Notes: generated by a model from the sequence alone, not told the origin. A stretch of 64,000 nt of DNA from DASZHJ01 sp035604335 (GCA_035604335.1 DATNIT010000221.1:15998-79997); one strand, 5' to 3'; shown: positions 52,606 through 60,716, counted from the first letter of the stretch. Numbers and translations are program-made.

Positions 52606-53808
52606 ATGAGGCGGTTCGTAACGGCATTTCTGGTCGCCACAATGGCATTGGCGGGCGTGGCGGTTGGCGCGCCCAAGACACCGGCCGGCGCGCCCGGCAG
52701 CGCACCCCCGCCACCGGCTGCCCCCGCCGCCGGTGCGCCCAAGGAGAAGGATCAGGATCTCGTGGTCGGCGTCGCTGGTCCGATGTCCGGGCCGTTCGCG
52801 TTCATCGGCGAGCAGATGAAGCGCGGCGCGCAACAGGCGATCGACGACATCAATGCCAAGGGCGGCGTGCTCGGCAAGAAGCTCAAACTCGCCATGAGCG
52901 ATGACGGGTGCGATGCGCAACAGGCGTCGACCGTGGCCACCCAGCTCGTGCAGCAGAAGGCCGTGCTCGTGGTCGGCCACTTCTGCTCCGGCGCGTCGAT
53001 CCAAGCCTCGGCGGCCTACAACCAGGCCGGCATCCTGCAGATCACGCCGGCCTCGAGCGATCCGAAGCTCACGGACGACGCGGCCTCGAAGGGCTGGACC
53101 AACCTCTACAACATCGCCGGCCGTGCCGACGCGCAGGGTGCCGTCGCGGGCGAGTACCTCGCATCGAAGTACAAGGGCAAGAAGGTCGCGATCGTCGACG
53201 ACAAGTCGCCCTACGGCAAGAGCCTCGCCGACGAGACGCGCAAGGCCATGAACAAGAAGGGCCTCAAGGAGGCGCTGAGCGAGCAGATCTCGCAGGGCGA
53301 CAAGGATTTCTCCCAGCTGATCGGCAAGCTCAAGCAGGCCAACGTCGCCGCGGTCTATTTCGGCGGCTATCAGGCCGAGGCGGGGCTGCTGGTGCGCCAA
53401 GCGCAGGATCAGGGTCTCAAGGCGCAGTTCGTCGCGGGCGATGCGCTGGTCACAGACGAGTTCTGGAAGGCGAGCGGACCCGCGGGCGAGGGTGTGCTGA
53501 TGACCTTCCGCCCGGATCCACGCGACCGCGCGCCCGCCAAGGAAGTGCTCGAGGAGTTCAAGAAGCAGGACTACGATCCCGCCGGCTATACGCTCTTCAC
53601 CTATGCCGCGCTGCAGGTGTTCGCCGATGCCGCCGCGCAGGGGAAGTCGCTCAAGCTCGCCGACCTCGCCAAGGCGCTACACTCCCACAAGTACGGCACG
53701 GTGGTCGGCTCGATCGCCTTCGACAAGAAAGGCGACGTCCTCAACCCCGAGTACGTCCTCTATGTCTGGCACAACGGCAAGTACGAGGAGCAGAAGAAGG
53801 GATCGTAG
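52606..53808 (+). CDS. Periplasmic branched-chain amino acid-type ABC binding protein (LivJ-like)
   Basis: This 400-residue precursor has a signal peptide (about residues 1-22, MRRFVTAFLVATMALAGVAVG) and an unusual Ala/Pro-rich linker of about 25 residues. A type I periplasmic-binding fold of the Leu/Ile/Val family follows: VGVAGPMSGPFAFIGEQMKRGA, KAVLVVGHFCSGASIQASA, ITPASSDPKLTD, KVAIVDDKSPYGKSLADE and TYAALQVFADA. It would capture amino acids or other small organic acids for an ABC transporter, but no permease or ATPase genes are nearby. The ATG at 52606 was preferred over 52588 because it begins the signal peptide. Confidence 0.9.
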   Translation: MRRFVTAFLVATMALAGVAVGAPKTPAGAPGSAPPPPAAPAAGAPKEKDQDLVVGVAGPMSGPFAFIGEQMKRGAQQAIDDINAKGGVLGKKLKLAMSDDGCDAQQASTVATQLVQQKAVLVVGHFCSGASIQASAAYNQAGILQITPASSDPKLTDDAASKGWTNLYNIAGRADAQGAVAGEYLASKYKGKKVAIVDDKSPYGKSLADETRKAMNKKGLKEALSEQISQGDKDFSQLIGKLKQANVAAVYFGGYQAEAGLLVRQAQDQGLKAQFVAGDALVTDEFWKASGPAGEGVLMTFRPDPRDRAPAKEVLEEFKKQDYDPAGYTLFTYAALQVFADAAAQGKSLKLADLAKALHSHKYGTVVGSIAFDKKGDVLNPEYVLYVWHNGKYEEQKKGS

Positions 53809-53845
53809 TCCTTCGACACGCTCGCTGCGCGAGCGCGCTCAGGAC
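53808..53845. repeat. Nested palindrome between convergent genes, possible bidirectional terminator
   Basis: Outer arms GTCCT (53808-53812) and AGGAC (53841-53845) enclose an inner hairpin CGCTCGCTGCGCGAGCG (53819-53835) with 7-bp stem and 3-base loop. It lies between the ends of the binding-protein and mucR genes. Sequences of this form recur in alphaproteobacterial genomes as extragenic repeats, and this one may stop transcription from both sides. Confidence 0.5.
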
Positions 53846-53850
53846 GGGCG

Positions 53851-54294
53851 CTATTTCTTGGCGGCGCGGCCGGCACGCGCGCCGGTGCGGCCGAGGCCGA
53901 TCTGCTTCGCGAAGGCGGAGCGTTGCTCGGCATAATCGGGGGCAACCATCGGGTAGTCGGCCGGCAGGCCCCACTTCGCGCGATAGGCGTCGGGCGTCAG
54001 CCCGTAAGTCGAGCGCAAGTGCCGCTTCAGCATCTTGAGCTTCTTGCCGTCCTCGAGACAGATCAAGTATTCCGGCGTGATCGACTTGCGCACCGGCACC
54101 GCCGGCCTCAGCGCGTCTCCACGGCCCTCGCCCGGTGCATGATCGAGCGCGCGCAGCGAGGAATAGACGGAAGCGATGATGTCCGCGAGCTGTGCGGTCG
54201 GCAGCGGGTTGTTGCTGACATAGGCGGCAACCACGTCCGTCGTCATGCGCAGCAACTGATCTTCCGCGGTTTTCCCCGGAGATTGTTCGGCCAT
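53851..54294 (-). CDS. MucR/Ros-family zinc-finger transcriptional regulator
   Basis: The protein (147 residues) has an N-terminal oligomerisation region (TTDVVAAYVSNNPLPTAQLADIIASVYSSL) and a prokaryotic zinc finger at about residues 77-100 (ICLEDGKKLKMLKRHL with C79, D82 and H92), followed by YGLTPDAYRAKWGLP. In the MucR/Ml group an aspartate replaces the second cysteine, as here. These proteins bind AT-rich DNA and act as H-NS-like silencers controlling exopolysaccharide, motility and virulence genes. A promoter-like TTGACA element lies upstream. The protein ends in an Ala/Arg/Lys-rich tail. Confidence 0.93.
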   Translation of the reverse strand: MAEQSPGKTAEDQLLRMTTDVVAAYVSNNPLPTAQLADIIASVYSSLRALDHAPGEGRGDALRPAVPVRKSITPEYLICLEDGKKLKMLKRHLRSTYGLTPDAYRAKWGLPADYPMVAPDYAEQRSAFAKQIGLGRTGARAGRAAKK

Positions 54295-54336
54295 TTACCT
54301 TGCCCCTAGAATTATAGCCCGACGTTTTATGGCGTT

Positions 54337-54365
54337 ATTCTTGCAAGAGGGACTGTTGTTGTCAA
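54337..54365 (-). promoter_or_regulatory. Candidate promoter of the mucR gene
   Basis: On the minus strand TTGACA (54365-54360) is followed after 17 bases by AAGAAT (54342-54337). Transcription would start near 54330, leaving a leader of about 35 bases that keeps the GGGGCAAGG ribosome site. A perfect TATAAT at 54316-54311 is too close to the start codon to serve. Confidence 0.35.
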
Positions 54366-54588
54366 TGGAAGCGGTGAATCGGCCTAATAATGAATGCTTT
54401 GGCATCTATCGGGCGGAGCAACTCACAGTCTCGCGCAGCCCGCGTTGCTTGGCGGGAGCGCTGGCGTCGCGGTCCGTGGCGAGATAACGCCGCACCTGCC
54501 TGCTACGCGAGCAATGGTGGGCATGCTCGCGCCCGCCCGCGAGATTTGGTAGGATCGCGGACTTTGATCCCATTCACCACCGGGTGCC

Positions 54589-55020
54589 ATGGCCGAGACG
54601 ATCGCAATCGCTGCCGATCACGCGGGCTACGATCTGAAAGCTCTACTCGTTCCGGAACTCAAGTCCCTGGGCTTCGAAGTGCTGGATCTCGGGACCGACA
54701 GCCGGGACCCCGTGGACTATCCAGATTTCGCCGATGCGGTCGCGCGCGCGATCGAGACCGGGCGGGTGACGCGCGGCGTCATCGTCTGCGGAACGGGGCT
54801 GGGCATTGCGATCGCGGCCAATCGGCATCGCGCGGTGCGCGCCGGCGTGTGTCACGACGCCACCACGGCGCGCTTCGCGCGTCAGCACAACGATGCGAAC
54901 GTGCTGGCCCTCGGCGCCCGCGTGATCGGCTCCGAGGTCGCCAAGGATTGCCTGCGCGTCTTCCTCAGCACCGAATTCGAAGGCGGGCGCCACGCGCGGC
55001 GCATCGCCAAGATGTCTTGA
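54589..55020 (+). CDS. rpiB: Ribose-5-phosphate isomerase B
   Basis: This 143-residue enzyme interconverts ribose 5-phosphate and ribulose 5-phosphate in the pentose phosphate pathway. It has IAIAADHAGYDLKALL at the start, the catalytic cysteine in VIVCGTGLGIAIAANRH, and the phosphate-binding CHDATTARFARQHNDANVLALG. Length is typical of RpiB/LacAB. The stop is 33 bases before glyA, and the pairing rpiB-glyA is common in alphaproteobacteria, so one transcript is likely. Confidence 0.95.
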   Translation: MAETIAIAADHAGYDLKALLVPELKSLGFEVLDLGTDSRDPVDYPDFADAVARAIETGRVTRGVIVCGTGLGIAIAANRHRAVRAGVCHDATTARFARQHNDANVLALGARVIGSEVAKDCLRVFLSTEFEGGRHARRIAKMS

Positions 55021-55053
55021 ATCCGCCAATCCCAGCCCAGCTTCGGACAATCG

Positions 55054-56364
55054 ATGCCCTTGCAAAACCCGCGTCCCGCTATCGGTCCTGACGATGCCTT
55101 CTTCCACGAAACCGTGGCGGAGCGCGACCCCGAGCTCAACGCGGCACTCCGCAAGGAGCTCGGCCGGCAGCGCGACCAGATCGAGCTGATCGCCTCGGAG
55201 AACATCGTCTCGCGCGCCGTGCTGGAGGCGCAGGGCTCGGTGCTCACCAACAAATACGCCGAGGGCTATCCCGGCCGCCGCTATTACGGCGGCTGCGAGT
55301 TCGTGGACGAGGCCGAGCGGCTCGCAATCGACCGTGCCAAGCGCCTGTTCGATTGCAAGTTCGCGAACGTGCAGCCGCATTCGGGCTCGCAGGCCAACCA
55401 GGGCGTGCTGCTGGCGCTGATCAAGCCCGGGGACACGATCATGGGCATGTCGCTCGCGGCCGGCGGTCACTTGACGCACGGCTCGCCGGTCAACCTCTCG
55501 GGCAAATGGTTCCACGCGGTGTCCTACGGCGTCAGGCGCCAGGACGCACTCATCGACATCGACGAGGTCGAGCGCGTGGCCTGGGCGGAAAGACCCAAGC
55601 TCATCATCGCGGGCGGCTCCGCCTATCCGCGCGTCATCGACTTCAAGCGCTTCCGCGAGATCGCCGACGCGGTCGGCGCCTATCTCATGGTGGACATGGC
55701 GCATTTCGCGGGGTTGGTGGCCGGCGGCGCGTTCCCGAGCCCGCTGCCGCACGCCCATGTGGTGACCACCACGACGCACAAGACGCTGCGCGGTCCGCGC
55801 GGCGGCATGATCCTCGCGAACGACGAGGATATCGGGAAGAAGATCAACAGTGCGATGTTCCCGGGCCTGCAGGGCGGCCCGCTCATGCATGTGATCGCCG
55901 CCAAGGCCGTGTGCTTCGGCGAGGCGCTGAAGCCGGAGTTCAAGACCTACGCGCGGAGCGTGGTGGAGAATGCCCGCGCCCTGGCGGCGAGCCTGGCGGA
56001 GCGCGGGCTCGCCATCGTCTCCGGCGGCACGGACTGCCACTTGATGCTGGTCGACCTCCGACCCAAGCAGCTCACGGGGCGCGCGGCCGAGCAGGCGCTG
56101 GAGCGCGCGGGCATCACCTGCAACAAGAACGGCATTCCCTTCGATCCCGAGAAGCCGACGGTGACGTCCGGCATCCGGCTCGGCAGCCCGGCCGCGACGA
56201 CGCGAGGCTTCGGCCAGGCGGAGTTCCGGCAGGTGGGCGAGCTCATCGTCGAGGTGCTGGACGGGCTCAGGGCCAATGGCGAGGCGAGCGCCGGGGTCGA
56301 GGCGGCGGTCAAACAAAAGGTACGCGCGCTCTGCGAGCGCTTCCCGGTCTATCCGGGGCTCTGA
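55054..56364 (+). CDS. glyA: Serine hydroxymethyltransferase
   Basis: This 436-residue PLP enzyme converts serine and tetrahydrofolate to glycine and methylene-tetrahydrofolate. The signatures include IELIASENIVSRAVLEAQGS, TNKYAEGYPGRRYYGGCEFVD and the PLP lysine K243 in TTTTHKTLRGPRGG. Length is normal. It begins the block glyA-nrdR-ribD, from which it is separated by two tandem palindromes (56371-56492). Confidence 0.97.
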   Translation: MPLQNPRPAIGPDDAFFHETVAERDPELNAALRKELGRQRDQIELIASENIVSRAVLEAQGSVLTNKYAEGYPGRRYYGGCEFVDEAERLAIDRAKRLFDCKFANVQPHSGSQANQGVLLALIKPGDTIMGMSLAAGGHLTHGSPVNLSGKWFHAVSYGVRRQDALIDIDEVERVAWAERPKLIIAGGSAYPRVIDFKRFREIADAVGAYLMVDMAHFAGLVAGGAFPSPLPHAHVVTTTTHKTLRGPRGGMILANDEDIGKKINSAMFPGLQGGPLMHVIAAKAVCFGEALKPEFKTYARSVVENARALAASLAERGLAIVSGGTDCHLMLVDLRPKQLTGRAAEQALERAGITCNKNGIPFDPEKPTVTSGIRLGSPAATTRGFGQAEFRQVGELIVEVLDGLRANGEASAGVEAAVKQKVRALCERFPVYPGL

Positions 56365-56370
56365 GGCGCG

Positions 56371-56425
56371 CTAGTGTGACGATACCTAAGTTCGCGAGCG
56401 AACTTCGGTATCTGAATCACACTAG
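56371..56425. repeat. Extragenic palindrome 1 (TAGTGTGA-ended) between glyA and nrdR
   Basis: An imperfect inverted repeat about 55 bases long begins CTAGTGTGA and ends TCACACTAG. Its centre AAGTTCGC-GA-GCGAACTT is perfect with a 2-base loop, and the GATACC/GGTATC segments also pair. It would fold into a long hairpin in RNA. It lies 7 bases after the glyA stop and could end or stabilise the transcript. Confidence 0.75.
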
Positions 56426-56436
56426 GTTCAATAATT

Positions 56437-56492
56437 TAGTGGCCCGCTCATCCCTGAAATTCGCTTGCGAATTTTCAGGGGCGGGGCACTAG
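56437..56492. repeat. Extragenic palindrome 2 (TAGTG-ended) between glyA and nrdR
   Basis: A second inverted repeat of about 56 bases begins TAGTGGCCCGC and ends GCGGGGCACTA. Its centre AAATTCGC-TT-GCGAATTT is perfect, and CCCTGA/TCAGGG segments pair. It lies 11 bases after palindrome 1 and shares its TAGTG ends and TTCGC-NN-GCGAA core but not the middle arms, suggesting two members of one repeat family. The nrdR start is 28 bases further on. Confidence 0.75.
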
Positions 56493-56519
56493 GCGGGGGA
56501 AGTACTCAGGGAGGGTCCG

Positions 56520-56978
56520 ATGCGCTGTCCGTTTTGCGGATGCGAGGATACGCAGGTGAAGGATTCGCGGCCGACCGAGGATCGAGCGGCGATCCGGCGG
56601 CGCCGGTTCTGCCCGAATTGCGCCGCGCGCTTCACCACCTTCGAGCGCGTGCAGTTGCGCGAGCTCACGGTGATCAAGAAGAACGGCCAGCGCGAGCCCT
56701 TCGACCGCGACAAGCTTGCCCGCTCGATCCACATTTCCTTGCGCAAGCGGCCGGTCGAGCCCGAGCGCGTGGAGCGCGTGATCAATTCCATCGTCCGCCA
56801 GCTCGAGAGCTCCGGCGAGACCGAGATCCCCAGCGACATGATCGGCGGGCTCGTGATGGAATCCCTGGCAAGCCTCGATCAGGTCGCCTACGTTCGCTTC
56901 GCCTCGGTGTACCGTAATTTCAGGGAGGCGAAGGATTTTGGCGAGTTCATCGGCCGAATCGGCGCGGACGGCGAATAG
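56520..56978 (+). CDS. nrdR: Ribonucleotide reductase repressor NrdR
   Basis: This 152-residue regulator has a zinc ribbon with C3, C6, C31 and C34 (MRCPFCGCED, RFCPNCAARFTT), followed by an ATP-cone (VIKKNGQREPFDRDKLARSI and later YVRFASVYRNF). It binds ATP/dATP and represses nrd genes at NrdR boxes. An AGGGAGGG site precedes the ATG. Its end overlaps the ribD start by 41 bases, so the pair is co-transcribed. Confidence 0.96.
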   Translation: MRCPFCGCEDTQVKDSRPTEDRAAIRRRRFCPNCAARFTTFERVQLRELTVIKKNGQREPFDRDKLARSIHISLRKRPVEPERVERVINSIVRQLESSGETEIPSDMIGGLVMESLASLDQVAYVRFASVYRNFREAKDFGEFIGRIGADGE

Positions 56979-58074
56979 CAGGGCGTCCGACATCACTCAT
57001 ATGCGCGCGGCGCTGGCGCTCGCGCGCCGCGGGCTGGGCTCAGCGTGGCCCAATCCCGCCGTCGGCTGCGTCCTGGTCAAGGACGGCGCGGTGGTCGGAC
57101 GCGGCTGGACGCAGCCGGGCGGTCGGCCCCATGGCGAGACCGAGGCGCTGGAGCGGGCGGGCGCGGCGGCCCGCGGCGCCACCGCGTACGTCAGCCTCGA
57201 GCCCTGCTGCCATTGGGGCAAGACGCCGCCCTGCACCGACGCGCTGATCGCCGCGGGCATCGCGCGCGTCGTTCTGCCGGTGGAGGACCCGGATCCCCGC
57301 GTCTCCGGCCGCGGTATTGCGCGTCTCAAGGAGGCCGGTGTCGAGATCACGACCGGCGTGCTCGCCGACGAGGCACGCCGCCTCAACGAGGGTTTCTTCC
57401 GGCGGATCGAGGAAGGTCGGCCGCTGGTCACCCTGAAGCTCGCCTCGACCCTCGATGGCCGGATCGCGACCGCCGAGGGCGAGAGCCGCTGGATCACCGG
57501 CGACCTCGCCCGCGAGCGCGCGCATCTACTGCGCGCGCGCCACGACGCGGTGATGGTCGGGAGCAACACGGTGCTCGCCGACGATCCCGAGCTCACCTGC
57601 CGGTTGCCCGGTCTCTCCGACCGCTCGCCCGTGCGCATCGTGGTCGACGGGCGCCTGCGGGTGCCGCTGACGGCGAGGCTGGTGGCGAGCGCGCGGACCA
57701 CGCCGACCTGGTTCGTCACCCTCAAGGGAGATGCGCCCGAGCGACACCGGGTCTTCCGCGACTGCGGCGTCGAGCTGATCGAGGTGGCGGCCGCCGGCGA
57801 GACGGTCGATCTCGTGGCGGCGTTCCAGGAGCTCGGCAGGCGCGGCCTCACCCGCGTCCTGGTCGAAGGCGGCGCCAGCCTCGCCGCGGCCTTGCTCCGG
57901 GCCGGCCTCATCGACCACATCGCCTGGTTCCGCGCGCCGCGCCTCATCGGCGGCGACGGGGTGCCCGCGATCACCGCCTTCGGCATCGACAAGCTCGCGG
58001 CCACGCCGCGCTTCGAGCGCTCGGCCGTCGAGGCGCTGGGAGACGACGTGCTGGAGACCTTTCACCGGCCATGA
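56938..58074 (+). CDS. ribD: Bifunctional riboflavin biosynthesis deaminase/reductase RibD
   Basis: The 378-residue protein has an N-terminal deaminase with zinc ligands H65 (HGETEAL), C90 and C99 (PCCHWGKTPPC), and a C-terminal reductase (KLASTLDGRIATAEGESRWI, later RVLVEGGASLAAALL). It carries out the second and third steps of riboflavin synthesis in the cytoplasm. Homology begins upstream of the ATG at 57001 (DITHMRAALALAR). A TTG at 56938, with AAGGA 5 bases before it, is therefore the best start and overlaps nrdR by 41 bases. Its stop overlaps the thioesterase gene start (ATGA). Confidence 0.93.
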   Translation: MASSSAESARTANSRASDITHMRAALALARRGLGSAWPNPAVGCVLVKDGAVVGRGWTQPGGRPHGETEALERAGAAARGATAYVSLEPCCHWGKTPPCTDALIAAGIARVVLPVEDPDPRVSGRGIARLKEAGVEITTGVLADEARRLNEGFFRRIEEGRPLVTLKLASTLDGRIATAEGESRWITGDLARERAHLLRARHDAVMVGSNTVLADDPELTCRLPGLSDRSPVRIVVDGRLRVPLTARLVASARTTPTWFVTLKGDAPERHRVFRDCGVELIEVAAAGETVDLVAAFQELGRRGLTRVLVEGGASLAAALLRAGLIDHIAWFRAPRLIGGDGVPAITAFGIDKLAATPRFERSAVEALGDDVLETFHRP

Positions 58075-58475
58075 GCGATCTCGATCGTCTGCGGCAGATC
58101 GATTTGCCGTTTGCACGGCTGCTGGGCATCGAATTCCTGAGCGCATCGCCCGAGCGCGTGACGGCGGAAATGCTGGTGCGTCCGGAGCTTTGCACCGTGA
58201 AGTCTGCCGTGCATGGCGGTGCGCTCATGGCGTTCGCGGATACGCTGGGCGCGGCGGGGACCGTGCTCAACCTGCCGGCAGGCGCGGGCACCACGACCAT
58301 CGAATCCAAGACCAATTTCCTGGCGGCGGCGCCGGCCGGGGCGAAGGTGCTCGGCGAGGCGACGCCCGTGCACCGGGGCCGGCGCACCATGGTCTGGCAG
58401 ATGCGGCTCACGCTGGAGAACGGCCGCGCCGTGGCCCTGGTGACTCAGACCCAGATGGTGCTCGAGCCGAAGTAA
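58071..58475 (+). CDS. PaaI-family hot-dog thioesterase
   Basis: The protein (134 residues) is a single hot-dog fold: LLGIEFLSASPERVTAEMLV, the VHGGALMAFADTLGAAG active region, and TTTIESKTNFLAAAPAGAKV. PaaI-type thioesterases hydrolyse acyl- or aryl-CoA. The gene sits between ribD and ribE and overlaps the ribD stop by 4 bases, so it is translated with riboflavin genes although no link between thioester hydrolysis and riboflavin synthesis is known to me. It is 65 bases from ribE. Confidence 0.9.
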   Translation: MSDLDRLRQIDLPFARLLGIEFLSASPERVTAEMLVRPELCTVKSAVHGGALMAFADTLGAAGTVLNLPAGAGTTTIESKTNFLAAAPAGAKVLGEATPVHRGRRTMVWQMRLTLENGRAVALVTQTQMVLEPK

Positions 58476-58540
58476 GCGCGTAATGGCAGCGCGGACGCTG
58501 CCGTTGTCCAACCGAGCCCGAGCGCCTAGGTTACGGTCCC

Positions 58541-59134
58541 ATGTTCACGGGCATTGTCACGGATCTCGGCCGGCTGCGCGCGGTGTTGCCGGGTGGCGAC
58601 ACCGGCTACGAGATCGAGACGCGCTACGACACGAGCACGATCGCGATCGGCGCCTCGATCGCCTGCTCCGGCGTCTGTCTCACGGTGATCGAGCGAGGGC
58701 CGGGCTGGTTCCGCGTCCAGGCCTCGGCCGAGACGCTCGCGCGCTCGACGCTGGGCAACTGGCGGGTCGGCACGCCCGTCAACCTCGAGCGCTCGCTCAA
58801 GCTCGGCGACGAGCTCGGCGGACATATGGTCGCAGGCCACGTCGACGGCGTGGGCCGGCTCGTGTCGCTCCGCGGGGAGGGAGACTCCGCTCGCCTGGTT
58901 TTCGAGGTGCCGGCGGCGCTGGCGCCCGGCATCGCGTCCAAAGGCTCGATCGCCGTCGATGGCGTGTCGCTCACGGTAAACGAGGTGACGGGCGACCGCT
59001 TCGGCGTCAATATCATCCCGCATACCCGAGAGGTGACCAGCCTGGGCTCCCTGAAAGTCGGCGACCCCGTCAATCTCGAGCTCGACCTGATCGCCCGCTA
59101 CGTCGCGCGCCTGATGGGAAAGGACCTGGCATGA
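58541..59134 (+). CDS. ribE: Riboflavin synthase alpha subunit
   Basis: This 197-residue enzyme forms riboflavin from two lumazine molecules. It starts MFTGIVTDLGRLRAV, and has two tandem lumazine-binding barrels with the signatures SIACSGVCLTVIE and HMVAGHVDGVGRLVSL in the first and SIAVDGVSLTVNEV with IIPHTREVT in the second. The stop overlaps the ribB start by 4 bases (ATGA). Together with ribD, ribB and ribH it completes most of the pathway. Confidence 0.96.
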   Translation: MFTGIVTDLGRLRAVLPGGDTGYEIETRYDTSTIAIGASIACSGVCLTVIERGPGWFRVQASAETLARSTLGNWRVGTPVNLERSLKLGDELGGHMVAGHVDGVGRLVSLRGEGDSARLVFEVPAALAPGIASKGSIAVDGVSLTVNEVTGDRFGVNIIPHTREVTSLGSLKVGDPVNLELDLIARYVARLMGKDLA

Positions 59135-60252
59135 GCTTCATCGAGGTGACCTCGCCGATCGCCGAGATCATCGAGGAAGCGCGCAACGGCCGGATGTTCA
59201 TCCTGGTGGACGACGAGACCCGGGAGAACGAGGGCGATCTCGTGATCCCCGCGCAGATGGCGACGCCCGACGCGATCAATTTCATGGCAAAGCACGGCCG
59301 CGGCCTGATCTGCCTCGCGCTTACGCGCGAGCGCGTGGAGCAGCTGAAGCTGCCCCTGATGCCGCAGCTCAATGCCTCGCGCCTCTCGACCGCCTTCACG
59401 GTCTCGATCGAGGCGCGCGAGGGCGTTACAACCGGCATCTCCGCGCCCGACCGCGCCCGCACGATCGCGGCTGCGATCGATCCCAGCAAAGGCCCGGGCG
59501 ACATCGTGACCCCCGGGCACGTATTCCCCTTGTTGGCGCGCGACGGCGGCGTGCTGGTGCGCACCGGACACACCGAGGCCGCCGTCGACGTGGCGCGGCT
59601 CGCGGGCCTCAATCCCGCCGGCGTGATCTGCGAGATCATGAACGACGACGGCACCATGGCGCGGCGCGACGACCTCATCGCGTTTGCCCAGCTCCATGGG
59701 CTCAAGATTGCCACCATCGCCGACCTCATCGCTTATCGCCGGCGCCACGACCGCATCGTCGAGCGCAAGATCGAGGCGGATTTCGCCAGCGACTATGGCG
59801 GAACGTTCCGGATGGTTATCTACGTCAACAAGGTCGCCTATGCCGAGCATATCGCGCTGGTGAAGGGCGACGTGACGACGCCGGGTCCCGTGCTGGTACG
59901 CATGCACGCGCTCAATGTGCTCGACGACGTGCTGGGGTCGAAGGCGAGGGGGCGCGGCGGCATCCTGCAGGCGTCGCTCGAGATGATCGGCCGGGCCGGC
60001 CGCGGTGTCGCGGTGCTCATCCGTGAGCCCACGCCCACCGCGATCTCCGACCGGGTTCGCCGGCTGACGGCCGAGGGCGCCGAGCGGGTTCCGGAGCTTC
60101 GCGACTACGGCATCGGCGCGCAGATCCTGTTCGACCTGGGCGTACGCGAGATGGTGCTGCTCTCCAACACCACCCGCACTATCGTCGGCCTCGAGGGCTA
60201 CGGCCTCACCGTGATCGAGCGCCGCCCGATCGAGGGCGTGGGTAGCGACTGA
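59131..60252 (+). CDS. ribB: 3,4-Dihydroxy-2-butanone 4-phosphate synthase with degenerate GTP cyclohydrolase II half (RibBX)
   Basis: The N-terminal 200 residues of this 373-residue protein form an intact DHBP synthase: DDETRENEGDLVIPAQ and GHVFPLLARDGGVLVRTGHT. The C-terminal half has the GTP cyclohydrolase II fold, but the cysteine cluster that binds zinc is replaced: the segment reads MHALNVLDDVLGSKARGRG where active enzymes have three cysteines. Such RibBX hybrids are known in proteobacteria and lack cyclohydrolase activity. The organism must therefore have a separate ribA elsewhere. The 4-base overlap with ribE and 1-base overlap with ribH show tight coupling. Confidence 0.93.
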   Translation: MSFIEVTSPIAEIIEEARNGRMFILVDDETRENEGDLVIPAQMATPDAINFMAKHGRGLICLALTRERVEQLKLPLMPQLNASRLSTAFTVSIEAREGVTTGISAPDRARTIAAAIDPSKGPGDIVTPGHVFPLLARDGGVLVRTGHTEAAVDVARLAGLNPAGVICEIMNDDGTMARRDDLIAFAQLHGLKIATIADLIAYRRRHDRIVERKIEADFASDYGGTFRMVIYVNKVAYAEHIALVKGDVTTPGPVLVRMHALNVLDDVLGSKARGRGGILQASLEMIGRAGRGVAVLIREPTPTAISDRVRRLTAEGAERVPELRDYGIGAQILFDLGVREMVLLSNTTRTIVGLEGYGLTVIERRPIEGVGSD

Positions 60253-60716
60253 TGCCAGCCGCGCCGCATGTCTTGATCGTGGAGGCGCGCTACTACGCGC
60301 ACATTTCCGACGAGCTCCTGAAGGGCGCGTTGGCGGCGCTCGAGCAGGCGGGCGCCAGCCACGAGCGCGTCACCGTTCCCGGCGCTTTCGAGATTCCGGC
60401 GGCGATCAAGTTCGCCGTGGAGGCGCGCGCGGGGGGCGCGGAAGGAGCGTGCTTCGACGGCTTCATTGCGCTCGGCTGCGTGATCCGGGGTGAGACCACG
60501 CATTACGACTACGTCTGCGAGCAGAGCTCCCGCGGCTTGCAGGACCTGGCGCTCGCGCACGATCTTCCCATCGGCTTCGGCATCCTCACCGTGGAGAACG
60601 AGGCGCAGGCCCTCGCGCGGGCGCGGGTCGGTCAGAAAAATAAGGGCGGCGAGGCGGCGCGGGCATGCCTTGCGATGATCGCCCTCAAGCGCCATTTCGG
60701 TATTGACCGCCCATGA
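60252..60716 (+). CDS. ribH: 6,7-Dimethyl-8-ribityllumazine synthase
   Basis: This 154-residue enzyme makes the lumazine precursor of riboflavin. It has the substrate motifs TVPGAFEIPAAIKFAVE and GCVIRGETTHYDYVC with the conserved H84, and GFGILTVENEAQALAR near the end. It starts with TGATG overlap to ribB and its stop overlaps nusB by 4 bases. Alphaproteobacteria commonly assemble it as a pentamer or icosahedral shell. Confidence 0.95.
   Translation: MPAAPHVLIVEARYYAHISDELLKGALAALEQAGASHERVTVPGAFEIPAAIKFAVEARAGGAEGACFDGFIALGCVIRGETTHYDYVCEQSSRGLQDLALAHDLPIGFGILTVENEAQALARARVGQKNKGGEAARACLAMIALKRHFGIDRP

Noticed and set aside
54311..54316. Perfect TATAAT (minus strand) before the mucR gene
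   Set aside because: It would start transcription about 10 bases before the start codon and cut off the ribosome site; the upstream TTGACA/AAGAAT pair fits better.
54643..56316. 557-codon minus-strand frame
   Set aside because: It is antisense to rpiB and glyA; composition is typical of shadow frames.
58476..58540. Possible FMN riboswitch before ribE
   Set aside because: The 65-base gap is too short and lacks the conserved FMN aptamer helices; no other rib leader is present.
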